A DNA stretch of 64,000 nucleotides. Origin: Burkholderia mayonis. GTDB taxonomy: Bacteria > Pseudomonadota > Gammaproteobacteria > Burkholderiales > Burkholderiaceae. A program made the translations under genes and the position numbers. The notes beneath the pieces were generated by a model that ran no database searches, was not told where the DNA came from, and saw only the letters and a program-made list of their open reading frames with translations. Below are positions 1-9,328 of the stretch, piece by piece. Location of the stretch: NCBI RefSeq assembly GCF_001523745.2, contig NZ_CP013386.1, positions 2,790,001 through 2,854,000 of the forward strand, given 5' to 3'. Position 1 is the stretch's first letter. Every line of letters begins with the position of its first letter.

Positions 1-150
1 CCACGTGACGATCGTGCCGAAGCGCCGGCCGCCGAGGCCCCATTCGTCGAGATGGGCGAGATTGCCGCGCCGCCAGTTCGCGGCGAGAAAGCCCATGATC
101 GTCACGCCGACGAAGAACAGTACGAAGACGAAGGTCGCGGTCAGGTTCAT
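1..150 (-). CDS. Sodium:solute symporter (SSS family), N-terminal fragment
   Basis: Only the first 50 codons are in the window; the gene runs off the left edge. The visible protein starts with a hydrophobic segment (about residues 5-25, rich in Phe and Val), then an Asn-Trp-Arg-Arg stretch and an Asp-Glu-Trp-x-Leu-Gly-Gly-Arg-x-Phe-Gly motif, which is typical of the first helix and loop of SSS transporters that import organic solutes with Na+. The ATG at 150 overlaps the stop of the DUF3311 gene in an ATGA arrangement, so the two are translationally coupled. DUF3311 proteins commonly precede SSS symporters, which supports the call. The substrate cannot be told from this fragment. Confidence 0.8.
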   Translation of the reverse strand, partial: MNLTATFVFVLFFVGVTIMGFLAANWRRGNLAHLDEWGLGGRRFGTIVTW

Positions 151-386
151 TTGCCGTCTCCCCGCGGGACGCCCTTCCAGCAATTCTTCGTCTTGAAGTA
201 GACGAACGCCGTGATCACGGCGCTAAAGAACACCCACAGCAGCTGGTACCAGTAGAAAAACGGGAATCCGAACCATTGCGGTTCAATCTTGTTGTACGAC
301 GGCACCCAGACCATCGCAACGAGCGGCAGGACCAGCAGCCAGAGCCAGCGTTTCGCGGCCCGGCTGGCGTCGGCATCGTGAGCCAT
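147..386 (-). CDS. DUF3311 small membrane protein, partner of SSS symporter
   Basis: This 79-residue protein has two predicted membrane segments (about residues 13-30 and 44-65), separated by a short loop with Asn-Lys-Ile-Glu-Pro and Trp-Phe-Gly-Phe-Pro-Phe-Phe-Tyr-Trp-Tyr-Gln. That pattern is characteristic of DUF3311. The family is usually encoded directly upstream of a sodium:solute symporter, as here, where the stop overlaps the next start by 4 nt. A role as accessory subunit or assembly factor is inferred from context only. About 200 nt without a gene separates it from the next upstream minus-strand gene. Confidence 0.85.
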   Translation of the reverse strand: MAHDADASRAAKRWLWLLVLPLVAMVWVPSYNKIEPQWFGFPFFYWYQLLWVFFSAVITAFVYFKTKNCWKGVPRGDGK

Positions 387-590
387 GACGTCTCCTCTTC
401 ACATCCCGGTTATTGATATGTTCTGAACGGGTACGGCAGTGCGAGAGGAACGACACGACGGTTAAGCTGCGCCTCCCCTGGCGTCAGTCAGTATAAAAGT
501 CGGAAATACCCGGTCATACGAGGGCGAACCCGAAGCCCGCGCGCACCGCCGCTCGTCCATCCGGCGGCGGCGCGAGCGGCCGCTTCGACG

Positions 591-1514
591 TCAGATCGTG
601 AAGACGCCGGCGCGCTCGCCGACCGATGCTTTCAATCCTTTCACCCACGAGCGCGCGGGCAGACGCAGCTCGGCTTCGATCAGCTTCGCGCGCTCGGTCA
701 GCTGTGCGAACGACGTCGACAGCGGCGGACCGGAGAACGCGAGCGCGATCCGGTTGCCGTCGTGCACTTCGGGCAGCGCGATCACGCGCTGGTCGAATGC
801 GGCGTTCAGGTGCTTCATGTTGCGCACGAAGCTCGGATGGTCGCCGAACAGATTGATCGTCGCGATGCCCGCGTCGGCGAGACATCCGCGCACCGCGCGA
901 TAGAACGCGACGCTGTCGAGCACCGGGCCGCGCGCGGTCGCGTCATACAGGTCGATCTGGAGCGCGCCGATCGTGCCGCGATTCTTCGGATCATTGACGA
1001 AATCCCACGCGTCCGCTTCGTGGACGGCCAGACGCGCGTCGTCGGACGGCAGCTCGAACATCGAGCGCGCAGCGACGATCACGGCCGGATTCAGTTCGAC
1101 CGCCTCGACGTGCGCGCGCGGCAGGTAGCGATGCGCGAACTTCGTCAGTGCGCCAGTGCCGAGGCCCAGCTGGACGATGCGTTTCGGCGTTTCGAGGAAG
1201 AGCAGCCACGCCATCATCTGCTGCGCGTACTCGAGCTCGATGTGATAAGGCTTCGACAGGCGCATCGCGCCTTGCACCCACTCGGTGCCGAAATGCAGAT
1301 AGCGCACGCCGCGCTCTTCGGAAAACGTGACGGGGGCGAAGCGCGGCTTGCGCGGCGCGTCGAGGACGGCGACGCCGTCGACTTCGTCGCCGAACTCGGC
1401 GCGGCTGCGCTTTGTGCGCATCGGTTCGAGCTTGTCGGAGCCATTATAGGAAGACGGCTTGCCGCGCCGGGACGCGCGCGCCTCGGCGGACGCGCGCTTG
1501 ATCAATCGGGTCAT
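591..1514 (-). CDS. Spermidine synthase-like methyltransferase-fold protein
   Basis: The 307-residue protein has the Rossmann fold of the spermidine/spermine synthase family: a nucleotide-binding loop Gly-Leu-Gly-Thr-Gly (about residues 117-121) and an acidic strand end Glu-Ala-Val-Glu-Leu-Asn-Pro (137-143), followed by Asp-Ala-Trp-Asp-Phe. The first ~30 residues are Arg/Lys/Ser-rich and not conserved-looking. I place the start at the ATG at 1514; the open frame extends upstream to 1676 but that part lacks coding character. It is the last gene of the htpG-ubiC-glycosylase run, about 170 nt after the glycosylase gene. Proteins of this type are often annotated as spermidine synthase without a proven polyamine role, so the substrate is uncertain. 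Confidence 0.8.
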   Translation of the reverse strand: MTRLIKRASAEARASRRGKPSSYNGSDKLEPMRTKRSRAEFGDEVDGVAVLDAPRKPRFAPVTFSEERGVRYLHFGTEWVQGAMRLSKPYHIELEYAQQMMAWLLFLETPKRIVQLGLGTGALTKFAHRYLPRAHVEAVELNPAVIVAARSMFELPSDDARLAVHEADAWDFVNDPKNRGTIGALQIDLYDATARGPVLDSVAFYRAVRGCLADAGIATINLFGDHPSFVRNMKHLNAAFDQRVIALPEVHDGNRIALAFSGPPLSTSFAQLTERAKLIEAELRLPARSWVKGLKASVGERAGVFTI

Positions 1515-1682
1515 GGATGAATCTCGTACGGATGTGGCTGTTTGGGCGAACGAGAGGATAGCATTCGCGGCAGCGCGCATAGGCGAACCGCTCGCTTGCG
1601 TCATTGCGTGCGGCGACGCGCGGAAGAAGAAGCAGGCGAACAGGAAACACGCGGTCGACCGCCGCGCCGCGTGCAAGGCATC

Positions 1683-2159
1683 TCAAGCGATGATGCCCTT
1701 CCAGAAAGTCAGCTTCTGCTCGAACGACAGCATCGCATTCGCCGGACTGGAAGAAGGCAGCACGAACGTGTCGAACCCCGCCGCGCGAATCGCCGGCTCG
1801 AAGCGCCCCGCCGTCTTGCCGTTGAAGCACACCTTCCTCAACTTCGGCGCGACTTCCCACAGGGGCGCGAAATCGTTCGGCCGCGCGTTGCGGATCGCCG
1901 CATCGAGGCTGCCTTCGCGATGGCATGCGGCGAGCACGTCCCAGATGCCGAAGCCGTGCGCGAGCACGCGCGTCAGACGCTGCTCGTACGGCAGCGCGTG
2001 CAGATCCGGCTCGCCGAGCACGACGCCCAGCAAGCGCCAGAACTGATTGCGCGGATGCGCGTAGTACTGCGCGGCCGCGAGCGACGCCTCGCCGGGAAAG
2101 CTGCCGAGTATCAGCGTATGCGTGCCGGGCGACACGACGGGTGGGAAACCGCGCAACAT
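1683..2159 (-). CDS. Hypoxanthine (deoxyinosine)-DNA glycosylase, UDG superfamily
   Basis: The 158-residue protein belongs to the uracil-DNA glycosylase superfamily. Motif 1 is Gly-Ser-Phe-Pro-Gly-Glu-Ala-Ser (about residues 19-26), followed by Tyr-Tyr-Ala-His-Pro-Arg-Asn-Gln-Phe-Trp. The C-terminal motif is Leu-Pro-Ser-Ser-Ser-Pro-Ala-Asn. This combination is typical of the family that removes hypoxanthine (deaminated adenine) from DNA to start base-excision repair. The ATG at 2159 overlaps the ubiC stop (TGATG); a GTG at 2162 is an alternative start. Being coupled to ubiC and htpG places a DNA-repair enzyme in a transcript that may start from a heat-shock promoter. Confidence 0.85.
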   Translation of the reverse strand: MLRGFPPVVSPGTHTLILGSFPGEASLAAAQYYAHPRNQFWRLLGVVLGEPDLHALPYEQRLTRVLAHGFGIWDVLAACHREGSLDAAIRNARPNDFAPLWEVAPKLRKVCFNGKTAGRFEPAIRAAGFDTFVLPSSSPANAMLSFEQKLTFWKGIIA

Positions 2160-2761
2160 CACGCCGCCTCGCTGTCACGCGCGCGGCGCTCGCCGTGCGC
2201 ATCGAGATGCCGCCACAGCGCGGGCAGCATGCATTCGGTCACCATCAGCGGCGCGCCGTGTCGCTCGAACACCGAGCGGCGCGCGGCAAACGCGTGCTGC
2301 ACCGCATGCGCGCGGTTGAGCGCGTGTGACGCCAGCGCGAAGAGCGGATGCCCCGCGATCACGCGCCGGCTCACGAGCGCCGAGCGCGTCACTTCGGGAT
2401 CGCTGTACAGCAGCTCCGCGAGCGGCCGCGTGCGCAGCCGCCGCATCGCCTGCCACACGCCCTTGCTCGCCGCGAGCGGCGCGATGCTGTGCGCGGCGAC
2501 GAACGGCGTGCCGTCGACTGCGAGCACGACCTCGCGCACCCAGACAGGCGTGCGCGTCACGCACGCGAGCGCCGCATGCTCGTCGGCCCACGGCGTCGCG
2601 ACGGCCTCGCGCGTCACGCGCACCGTCACGCCGCCGAGCCGTGCGAGATGCGCGGTCAGCGAGCCGCCGCGCGTGAGCCAGTCCTTCTGCGCGCTCGACG
2701 CGCCGGGGCGCGGCGTCTCGCGCCAGCACGCATCGGCCGCGTCGAAACGCATCCGCGCCAT
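2159..2761 (-). CDS. ubiC: Chorismate lyase UbiC (chorismate--pyruvate lyase)
   Basis: UbiC removes pyruvate from chorismate to give 4-hydroxybenzoate, the first committed step of ubiquinone biosynthesis, in the cytoplasm. The 200-residue product shows the family pattern: an N-terminal Trp-Leu-x-Arg-Gly-Ser-Leu-Thr segment, a central Leu-x-x-x-Ser-Asp-Pro with Arg-x-x-Leu, and near the C-terminus [10 protein letters not shown], whose Glu corresponds to the catalytic glutamate of the family. The ATG at 2761 shares one base with the htpG stop (TGATG), implying translational coupling. A second Met three codons later (2752) is also possible. Confidence 0.9.
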   Translation of the reverse strand: MARMRFDAADACWRETPRPGASSAQKDWLTRGGSLTAHLARLGGVTVRVTREAVATPWADEHAALACVTRTPVWVREVVLAVDGTPFVAAHSIAPLAASKGVWQAMRRLRTRPLAELLYSDPEVTRSALVSRRVIAGHPLFALASHALNRAHAVQHAFAARRSVFERHGAPLMVTECMLPALWRHLDAHGERRARDSEAA

Positions 2762-4659
2762 CACACCGCGCGCGACAGCAACAGCGCGTTGGTCCGCTTG
2801 ACGAAGCTCGCCGGATCCTCGAGCGCACCGCCTTCGGCGAGGAGCGCCTGATCGAACAGCAGGTGGCACCAGTTGTCGAAGTCCGCGCCGTCGGCCTTCA
2901 GCGCCTTGACGAGCGGATGGTCCGGATTGATCTCGAGGATCGGCTGGAACGCCGGCGCATTCTGGCCCGCCGCCTTCAGCATCCGCTGCAGGTAGCCGCT
3001 CATGTCGTTGTCGTCGGCGACGAGGCACGACGGCGAATCGGTCAGCCGGAACGTGACGCGCACGTCCTTCACCTTGTCGCCGAGCGTTTCCTTCATCTTG
3101 TCGACGACGGGCTTCATCGCCTCGCCCGTCTCTTCCTGCGCCTTCTTCTCTTCGTCGTTCAGCGAGCCGAGATCGAGATCGCCGCGCGCGACGCTCGCGA
3201 GCCCCTTGCCGTCGAACTCATGCAGGAAAGACAGCATCCATTCGTCGACGCGGTCGGTGAGCAGCAGCACTTCGACGCCCTTCTTGCGGAACACTTCGAG
3301 ATGCGGGCTGTTCTTCGCGGCCTGCCACGTGTCGGCCGTCACGTAGTAGATCTTCGACTGCTCGGGCTTCATCCGCGCGACGTAGTCGGCGAGCGCCACG
3401 TCCTGCTCGTCGGTGTCGCCGTGCGTCGACGCGAAGCGCAGGAGCTTCGCGACGCGCTCGCGGTTCGCGTGATCCTCGCCGACGCCTTCCTTCAGCACCT
3501 GGCCGAACGCGCGCCAGAACGTCTTGTACTTCTCGCGGCCGGCATCGTCTTCCGCGTTCGCCAGCTCTTCGAGCATCGACAGCGCGCGCTTCGTCACGCC
3601 TTCGCGGATCGCCTTCACGTCGCGGCTTTCCTGCAGGATCTCGCGCGACACGTTGAGCGGCAGATCCGACGAGTCGACGACGCCCTTCACGAAGCGCAGG
3701 TACTGCGGCAGCAGTTGCTCGGCGTCGTCCATGATGAACACGCGCTTCACGTACAGCTTGAGGCCGCCGCGATAGTCGCGGTTCCACAGGTCGAACGGCG
3801 CGTGCGACGGCACGTACAGGAGCTGCGTGTACTCGCTGCGGCCTTCGACGCGGTTGTGCGTCCACGCGAGCGGATCTTGATGATCATGCGCGAGGTGCTG
3901 GTAGAACTGCTTGTACTGGTCTTCGGCGATGTCGCTCTTCGAACGGGTCCAGAGCGCGCTCGCCTGGTTGACGGTTTCGTCCTCGTCCTTCTCGACCATC
4001 TCGCCCTTTTCCTGATCCCACTCTTCCTTCTTCATCAGGATCGGCAACGCGACGTGGTCCGAATACTTCTGGACGATCGACTTCAGACGGTACGACGACA
4101 GGAGCTCGTCCTCGCCTTCGCGCAGATGCAGCGTGATCGTCGTGCCGCGCGCGGCGCGCTCGACCGCGCCGACCGAGAAATCGCCCTCGCCCGCGCTTTC
4201 CCAGTGCACGCCTTCGGACGCGGGCAGGCCCGCGCGGCGCGTCTCGACCGTGATCCTGTCCGCGACGATGAAACCCGAGTAAAAGCCAACGCCGAACTGG
4301 CCGATCAAGGCCGCGTCCTTCTGCTGGTCGCCGGAGAGCTTCGAGAAGAATTCCTTCGTGCCCGAGCGCGCGATCGTGCCGAGGTTCGCAATCGCCTCGT
4401 CGCGGCTCATGCCGATTCCGTTGTCGTCGATCGTGATCGTGCGCGCGGCCTTGTCGAACGACAGGCGGATGCGCAGATTCGGATCGCTCTCGTAGAGCGC
4501 GTTGTTTTCCAGAGCCTCGAAACGGAGCTTGTCAGCGGCGTCGGACGCGTTCGACACGAGTTCGCGCAGGAAGATCTCCTTGTTGCTGTAAAGCGAATGA
4601 ATCATCAGGTGGAGGAGTTGCTTGACCTCTGCCTGAAAGCTCATGGTTTGCTGAGTCAT
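2761..4659 (-). CDS. htpG: Molecular chaperone HtpG (Hsp90)
   Basis: This is the bacterial Hsp90, an ATP-dependent cytosolic chaperone acting late in protein folding. The 632-residue length is normal. The N-terminal GHKL ATPase domain has Glu-Leu-Val-Ser-Asn-Ala-Ser-Asp-Ala (about residues 33-41), Asp-Asn-Gly-Ile-Gly-Met and the lid motif Gly-Gln-Phe-Gly-Val-Gly-Phe-Tyr-Ser. The middle domain has Arg-Gly-Val-Val-Asp-Ser-Asp-Leu-like and Asn-Val-Ser-Arg-Glu segments, and the C-terminal dimerisation domain follows. It heads a run ending in the spermidine-synthase-like gene and has a sigma-32-like promoter about 100 nt upstream. Confidence 0.98.
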   Translation of the reverse strand: MTQQTMSFQAEVKQLLHLMIHSLYSNKEIFLRELVSNASDAADKLRFEALENNALYESDPNLRIRLSFDKAARTITIDDNGIGMSRDEAIANLGTIARSGTKEFFSKLSGDQQKDAALIGQFGVGFYSGFIVADRITVETRRAGLPASEGVHWESAGEGDFSVGAVERAARGTTITLHLREGEDELLSSYRLKSIVQKYSDHVALPILMKKEEWDQEKGEMVEKDEDETVNQASALWTRSKSDIAEDQYKQFYQHLAHDHQDPLAWTHNRVEGRSEYTQLLYVPSHAPFDLWNRDYRGGLKLYVKRVFIMDDAEQLLPQYLRFVKGVVDSSDLPLNVSREILQESRDVKAIREGVTKRALSMLEELANAEDDAGREKYKTFWRAFGQVLKEGVGEDHANRERVAKLLRFASTHGDTDEQDVALADYVARMKPEQSKIYYVTADTWQAAKNSPHLEVFRKKGVEVLLLTDRVDEWMLSFLHEFDGKGLASVARGDLDLGSLNDEEKKAQEETGEAMKPVVDKMKETLGDKVKDVRVTFRLTDSPSCLVADDNDMSGYLQRMLKAAGQNAPAFQPILEINPDHPLVKALKADGADFDNWCHLLFDQALLAEGGALEDPASFVKRTNALLLSRAV

Positions 4660-4759
4660 CTTGATTTACCCATTGATTGCGTCAATACGACAGACATTTT
4701 CGATTCACGACCCCACAGGAGTCGGCGCGCGGCATCCCGCAACGCTCGACCGCGCCCCA

Positions 4760-4786
4760 AGTTGGGGCGCTTGCGGGAATTTCAAG
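4760..4786 (-). promoter_or_regulatory. Putative sigma-32 heat-shock promoter of htpG
   Basis: Reading on the minus strand, CTTGAAA (4786-4780) is followed after 13 nt by CCCAACT (4766-4760). The RpoH consensus is CTTGAAA with 13-17 nt to CCCCATNT. The start codon of htpG lies about 100 nt downstream. The -10 element sits in an inverted repeat, GCGCCCCAA/TTGGGGCGC (4752-4770), and the -35 element overlaps the last codons of the upstream MocR-type gene. Confidence 0.6.
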
Positions 4787-6236
4787 AGGCGCGGCGATTC
4801 ACGCTGTCGAGATAGCGGCCAAGGAACGCCTGCAGCGCGGGATCGCCGCAGTTCGCGACGTTGAAACGGGTCCAGGTCGACGGCGACTGCTGCGGTGAAA
4901 ACAGGCTGCCCGGCGTGAGCAGGAAGCCCTCCTCGTGCGCGGCCGCGGCGAGCGCGTCCGAATCGACGCCCGTGTCGGCCCACAGGAACATCCCGGCCGC
5001 CGGCATCGTGAAGAGCCGCATCCCGGTGCGCTCGAGCATCCGCGCGGTCTTGTCGCGCACGCCGTCGAGCCGCGCGCGCAGCCGCTCGACGTGGCGCCGG
5101 TAGTGCCCTTCCGTCAGCACCTTGTACAGCACGCGCTCGTTGAGCTCGGGCGTCGTCATCCCGGCGAGCATCTTCTGGTCCGTCAGCGCCTTCGCGAGCT
5201 CCGGCGCGCACGCGATGTAGCCGACCCGCAGGTTCGCCGCGAGCGTCTTCGAATAGCTGCCGAGGAAGATCACGCGCTTCAGCTGGTCGAGGCTCGCGAG
5301 GCGCGTCGCCGGATAGCTCGGCGGGCACAGGTCGCCGTAGACGTCGTCTTCGACGACGAGAAAATCGTACGCCTCGGCGAGCTTCAGGATCCGGAACGCC
5401 CGCGCGGCCGACAGCGACGTGCCCGTCGGATTGTGCAGCACCGAGTTGATCACGAGCATCTTCGGACGCCACATCTGCACGAGGTTCTCGAGCGCGTCGA
5501 GATCGGGGCCGTCGGGCGTGTACGGCATCCCGACGAGCTGCGCGCCCTGCGACGCGAAGCGGCCGAACATCTGGAACCAGGCCGGATCGCCGACGATCAC
5601 CGCGTCGCCCGGCCGCACGCAGAGGCGCGAGATCAGGTCGATCGCCTGCGTGATGCCGGACACGAGCACGAGCTGGTCAGGCGTCGCGCCGATCTCGATT
5701 TCGGCCAGGCGCGTCTGTAGCTGCTGGCGCAGCGGCAGGAAGCCCTGCGCGCTGCCGAAGCCGAGCATCTGCGCGCCCGCCTGCCGGCCGAGCGCGCGCA
5801 ACGCGCTCGTGATCAGCTCGCCGTCGAGCCAGCGGCTCGGCAGATAGCCGAGTCCCGGCCCCTTTTCCGGGCTGACCGTGTGCAGCATGTTGCGCAGCAG
5901 CCAGACGACGTCGATCGTGTTGTGCACCGGCTGCGCCTGTCCGCCGTCAGGCCCGGCGACGGGCTGCACCCCCGGCGCGCGCTCGCGCACGTAGAAGCCC
6001 GACCCGCGCCGCGAATCGAGATAGCCTTGCGCGACAAGCCGCTCGTACGCCTCGACGACCGTGAAGCGCGACACGCTCTTGTCGACCGCGAGCTTGCGGA
6101 TCGACGGCATCCGCATGCCGGGCCGGAACACGCGCTCGTCGATCCGGCGGCGCGCCCACTGCACGAGCTGGTCGACGAGCGTGAGCGTCGCGGTATCGTG
6201 CGGCGCGGGAATCTGCGCAAGCGGAACGGTGGACAT
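4782..6236 (-). CDS. MocR/PdxR-type regulator: GntR HTH fused to PLP aminotransferase domain
   Basis: The 484-residue protein has a GntR winged helix at the N-terminus (about residues 15-85, with Pro-Ser-Ile-Arg-Lys-Leu-Ala and a Gly-Ser-Gly-Phe-Tyr-Val end). A short linker leads to a fold-type I aminotransferase-like domain, with Leu-Gly-Ser-Tyr-Ser-Lys carrying the PLP lysine. Such MocR proteins are transcription factors that use the aminotransferase module to sense PLP or amino-metabolites rather than to catalyse. The target is unknown. It is transcribed away from the plus-strand glyoxalase, DMT exporter and aminotransferase genes, which are plausible targets. Confidence 0.9.
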   Translation of the reverse strand: MSTVPLAQIPAPHDTATLTLVDQLVQWARRRIDERVFRPGMRMPSIRKLAVDKSVSRFTVVEAYERLVAQGYLDSRRGSGFYVRERAPGVQPVAGPDGGQAQPVHNTIDVVWLLRNMLHTVSPEKGPGLGYLPSRWLDGELITSALRALGRQAGAQMLGFGSAQGFLPLRQQLQTRLAEIEIGATPDQLVLVSGITQAIDLISRLCVRPGDAVIVGDPAWFQMFGRFASQGAQLVGMPYTPDGPDLDALENLVQMWRPKMLVINSVLHNPTGTSLSAARAFRILKLAEAYDFLVVEDDVYGDLCPPSYPATRLASLDQLKRVIFLGSYSKTLAANLRVGYIACAPELAKALTDQKMLAGMTTPELNERVLYKVLTEGHYRRHVERLRARLDGVRDKTARMLERTGMRLFTMPAAGMFLWADTGVDSDALAAAAHEEGFLLTPGSLFSPQQSPSTWTRFNVANCGDPALQAFLGRYLDSVNRRAS

Positions 6237-6381
6237 CGCAGGCCTCCAACTGTACCGAAGAGTATCGCAGCGATTGTACCGTTACTGTGCCGGTCGCCGC
6301 GATTACAGTTTTTCGACGGCGATGCGGCGCAATGGCGCACGTCCGCCGGGAAACCAGTCCCGATTCCTCGCTTTTCGTTCG

Positions 6382-7065
6382 ATGGCAGCGCATTCACTGA
6401 AACTCGATCATCTCGTCGTCGCCGCGCGCACGCTCGAAGAAGGCGTCGCGTACGTCGCGGACACGCTCGGTCTGGCGCCCGCGGGCGGCGGCGCGCATCC
6501 GTCGATGCGCACGCACAATCGCCTGTTCGGCCTGTGGGGCGGCGCGTATCTCGAAGTGATCGCGCCCGATCCCGACGCCCCCCCGCCCGCCGACGGCGAG
6601 GCGCGGCCGCGCCTCTTCGGCCTCGACGATCCAGCGACGCGGGCGCGCCTCGAACAAGGCCCGTACCTCGCGCACTGGGTCGCGCGCGTCGATCGTCCGC
6701 GCCAGCTCGACCTGTGGCAGCGCCAGTACCCGGCGCGGATTGCCCGCGTCGTGCCGATGACGCGCGGCGACTTCGGCTGGCGGCTGACGGTGCCCGGCGA
6801 CGGCTCGCTGCCCGCGTGGCGGCACGCGGGCGACGGCGTGCTGCCGTCGCTGATCCAGTGGAACGACGCGCGCCACCCGGCCGACACGCTGCCGCACGGC
6901 GGCGTCGCGCTGAGGGCGCTCAAGGGCGCGCACCCGCAGGCAGACGCCGTGCGCGAGCAACTCGTCTGGCTGAACGCGGCGCACCTGATCGACCTCGACG
7001 CGGGCGAGACGCCCGCGCTCGCCGCCGAATTCGACACGCCCGCGGGCGTGCGCACGCTGCGCTAG
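6382..7065 (+). CDS. Glyoxalase-like (VOC superfamily) domain protein
   Basis: The 227-residue protein starts with Leu-Lys-Leu-Asp-His-Leu-Val-Val-Ala-Ala (metal-ligand-like His about residue 10). It continues with a Gly-Gly-x-His-Pro-Ser-x-x-Thr-His-Asn segment and Leu-Trp-Gly-Gly-Ala-Tyr-Leu-Glu-Val-Ile-Ala. This is the pattern of the glyoxalase_3-like group in the vicinal oxygen chelate superfamily. The reaction is unknown. The start at 6382 was chosen because coding character and family similarity begin there; the open frame upstream lies in the divergent promoter region. It may be co-transcribed with the downstream DMT transporter about 60 nt away. Confidence 0.8.
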   Translation: MAAHSLKLDHLVVAARTLEEGVAYVADTLGLAPAGGGAHPSMRTHNRLFGLWGGAYLEVIAPDPDAPPPADGEARPRLFGLDDPATRARLEQGPYLAHWVARVDRPRQLDLWQRQYPARIARVVPMTRGDFGWRLTVPGDGSLPAWRHAGDGVLPSLIQWNDARHPADTLPHGGVALRALKGAHPQADAVREQLVWLNAAHLIDLDAGETPALAAEFDTPAGVRTLR

Positions 7066-7126
7066 CCGCGCGGCGGCCCGCTCCCTCATTCCGATGTCCG
7101 ACAACCGATATCGACGGAGACACCTC

Positions 7127-8035
7127 ATGGATTCGCGCGAAACCCGCGGCATGCTGCTCGGCTTGATCGGCGTGATGATCTTCAGCCTGACGCTGCCGAT
7201 GACGCGCATCGTCGTCACCGAATTCCATCCGCTGCTGAACGGGCTCGGACGCGCGCTCGCCGCCGCGGCGCCGGCCGGGCTGCTGCTGTGGCTGCGCCGC
7301 GAGCGCGTGCCGACCCGCGCTCAATTGAAGAGCCTCGCTGTCGTGTCGGCGGGCGTGATCGTCGCGTTTCCGGTGTTCTCCGCGTGGGCGATGAAGACCG
7401 TGCCCGCCGCGCACGGCGCGGTCGTCAACGGGCTGCAGTCGCTCCTCGTCGCGCTGTATGCGGCGTGGCTGTCGCGCGAGCGGCCGTCGAAGGCGTTCTG
7501 GGCAAGCGCCGTGACGGGCAGCGCGCTCGTCGTCGCGTTCGCGTTGCGCGACGGCGGCGGCGCGCTGCAGCCGGGCGACCTGCTGATGCTCGTCGCGGTC
7601 GGCATCGGCGCGCTCGGCTACGCGGAAGGCGCGCGCCTCGCGCGCGAGATCGGCGGCTGGCAGGTGATCTGCTGGGCGCTCGTCGTATCCGCGCCGCTCC
7701 TCGTGCTGCCCGTCGGCTGGCTCGCCTGGGCGCACCACGCGGCGCACCCGGGCCCGGTGTCGCTGCGCGTGTGGCTCGCGTTCGGCTACGTGACGCTGTT
7801 CTCGCAGTTCATCGGCTTCTTCGCTTGGTACGCGGGCCTCGCGATGGGCGGCACAGCGCGCGTCGGCCAGGTGCAGCTGCTGCAGATCTTCTTCACGATC
7901 GCGTTTTCGGCGCTCTTCTTCGGCGAGACTGTCTCGCCGTCGACGTGGATCTTCGCCGCCGCCGTGATCGCGACCGTCGTGCTCGGCCGGCGCGCCGCCG
8001 TGAGCACCGCGCCGCAACCGGCTCGCGCCGCCTGA
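7127..8035 (+). CDS. DMT-family transporter with EamA domains
   Basis: The 302-residue protein is very hydrophobic, with about ten predicted membrane helices in two EamA repeats (roughly residues 5-140 and 150-290). EamA proteins are inner-membrane exporters of amino acids and other small metabolites; the substrate is not evident. I chose the ATG at 7127 because a GGAGA ribosome-binding site lies 7-11 nt before it. Location between the glyoxalase-like gene and a PLP aminotransferase, opposite a MocR-type regulator, suggests amino-acid-related transport. That is inference. Confidence 0.88.
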   Translation: MDSRETRGMLLGLIGVMIFSLTLPMTRIVVTEFHPLLNGLGRALAAAAPAGLLLWLRRERVPTRAQLKSLAVVSAGVIVAFPVFSAWAMKTVPAAHGAVVNGLQSLLVALYAAWLSRERPSKAFWASAVTGSALVVAFALRDGGGALQPGDLLMLVAVGIGALGYAEGARLAREIGGWQVICWALVVSAPLLVLPVGWLAWAHHAAHPGPVSLRVWLAFGYVTLFSQFIGFFAWYAGLAMGGTARVGQVQLLQIFFTIAFSALFFGETVSPSTWIFAAAVIATVVLGRRAAVSTAPQPARAA

Positions 8036-8095
8036 TTTGACGAGCGATAATCGCCCCTTTCATCCGAACGACCGACGATACCGACCGAGGAGACC

Positions 8096-9277
8096 ATGAA
8101 TCCGAGCGATCTCAAGCCGCCCCACTGGGCCCTGTCCGAACGCGCACGCAAGCTCACGAGCTCGGCGATCCGCGAGATCCTGAAAGTGACCGAGCGCCCC
8201 GGGGTCATCTCGTTCGCAGGCGGCCTGCCGTCGCCCGCGACGTTCCCAGCCGGGCGGATACGCGAGGCCGCCGACCGCGTGCTGCGCGACTCGCCCGCCG
8301 CCGCGCTGCAATACAGCGCGACGGAAGGCTTTCTGCCGCTGCGCGAGTGGATCGCCGAGCGCTATCGCGTGCGCACGACCCAGGTGCTCGTCACGACGGG
8401 CTCGCAGCAGGCGCTCGATCTCCTCGGCAAGGTGCTGATCGATCCGGCAAGCCGCGTGCTCGTCGAGACGCCGACCTACCTCGGCGCGCTGCAGTCGTTC
8501 TCGCTCTTCGAGCCGACCTACGTGCAGGTGCCGACCGACGACGCCGGCCTCATGCCCGACGCGCTCACGCCCGAGCTGACGAAGGACGCGCGCCTGTTGT
8601 ACGCGCAACCGAATTTCCAGAATCCGACGGGCCGCCGCCTGCCCGTCGAGCGCCGCCGCGCGCTCGCCGCGTTCGCGCAGACGAGCCCGTTCCCGGTGCT
8701 CGAGGACGATCCGTACGGCGCGCTCAACTACGCGGGCGAGCCGCTGCCGACGATGCTGTCGATGGCGCCCGATCACGTCGTCCATCTCGGCACGTTCTCG
8801 AAAGTGCTCGCGCCCGGCCTGCGGATCGGCTATATCATTGCGCCCGAGGAACTGCACTTCAAGCTCGTGCAGGCGAAGCAGGCGACGGACCTGCACACGC
8901 CGTCGCTCACGCAGCACATCGCATACGAAGTGATCCAGGACGGCTTTCTCGACGAGCACATCCCGACGATCCGCCGGCTCTACAGCGCGCAGTGCGAAGC
9001 GATGCTCGCGTCGCTTGCGCGGCACATGCCGGAAGGCGTGAGCTGGAACCGCCCGGAAGGCGGGATGTTCATCTGGGTGAAGCTGCCCGAGCAGATCGAC
9101 AGCATGCAGCTCCTCGACGCGGCCGTCGCGAACAACGTCGCGTTCGTGCCGGGCGCGCCGTTCTTCGCGAACGACCCGCGGAAGAACACGCTGCGGCTGT
9201 CGTTCGTCACGGTGCCGCCGGAAAAGATCGAAGAAGGCGTCGCGCGGCTCGGCAAGCTGTTGCGCGAGCGTCTGTGA
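8096..9277 (+). CDS. PLP-dependent aminotransferase (class I/II, 2-aminoadipate/LysN-like)
   Basis: The 393-residue fold-type I aminotransferase has Ile-Ser-Phe-Ala-Gly-Gly-Leu-Pro near the N-terminus, the PLP-phosphate contact Thr-Gly-Ser-Gln-Gln-Ala, Gln-Pro-Asn-Phe-Gln-Asn-Pro-Thr-Gly, and the Schiff-base lysine in Gly-Thr-Phe-Ser-Lys. Unlike the MocR-type protein nearby, it lacks a DNA-binding domain, so it is probably a catalytic transaminase. The sequence resembles broad-specificity 2-aminoadipate/aromatic transaminases. GAGGAG lies just before the ATG. RidA, encoded 50 nt downstream, typically clears reactive imines made by PLP enzymes. Confidence 0.9.
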   Translation: MNPSDLKPPHWALSERARKLTSSAIREILKVTERPGVISFAGGLPSPATFPAGRIREAADRVLRDSPAAALQYSATEGFLPLREWIAERYRVRTTQVLVTTGSQQALDLLGKVLIDPASRVLVETPTYLGALQSFSLFEPTYVQVPTDDAGLMPDALTPELTKDARLLYAQPNFQNPTGRRLPVERRRALAAFAQTSPFPVLEDDPYGALNYAGEPLPTMLSMAPDHVVHLGTFSKVLAPGLRIGYIIAPEELHFKLVQAKQATDLHTPSLTQHIAYEVIQDGFLDEHIPTIRRLYSAQCEAMLASLARHMPEGVSWNRPEGGMFIWVKLPEQIDSMQLLDAAVANNVAFVPGAPFFANDPRKNTLRLSFVTVPPEKIEEGVARLGKLLRERL

Positions 9278-9328
9278 CGCTTTACGCTCGTTCACCCATT
9301 CACGATTGACTCACGAGGAGAGAATCAG

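Noticed and set aside
2863..4815. A plus-strand open frame of 650 codons opposite htpG
   Set aside because: The same reason: htpG is certain on the minus strand, and this frame has only the Arg/Val/Leu-rich composition of an antisense shadow.
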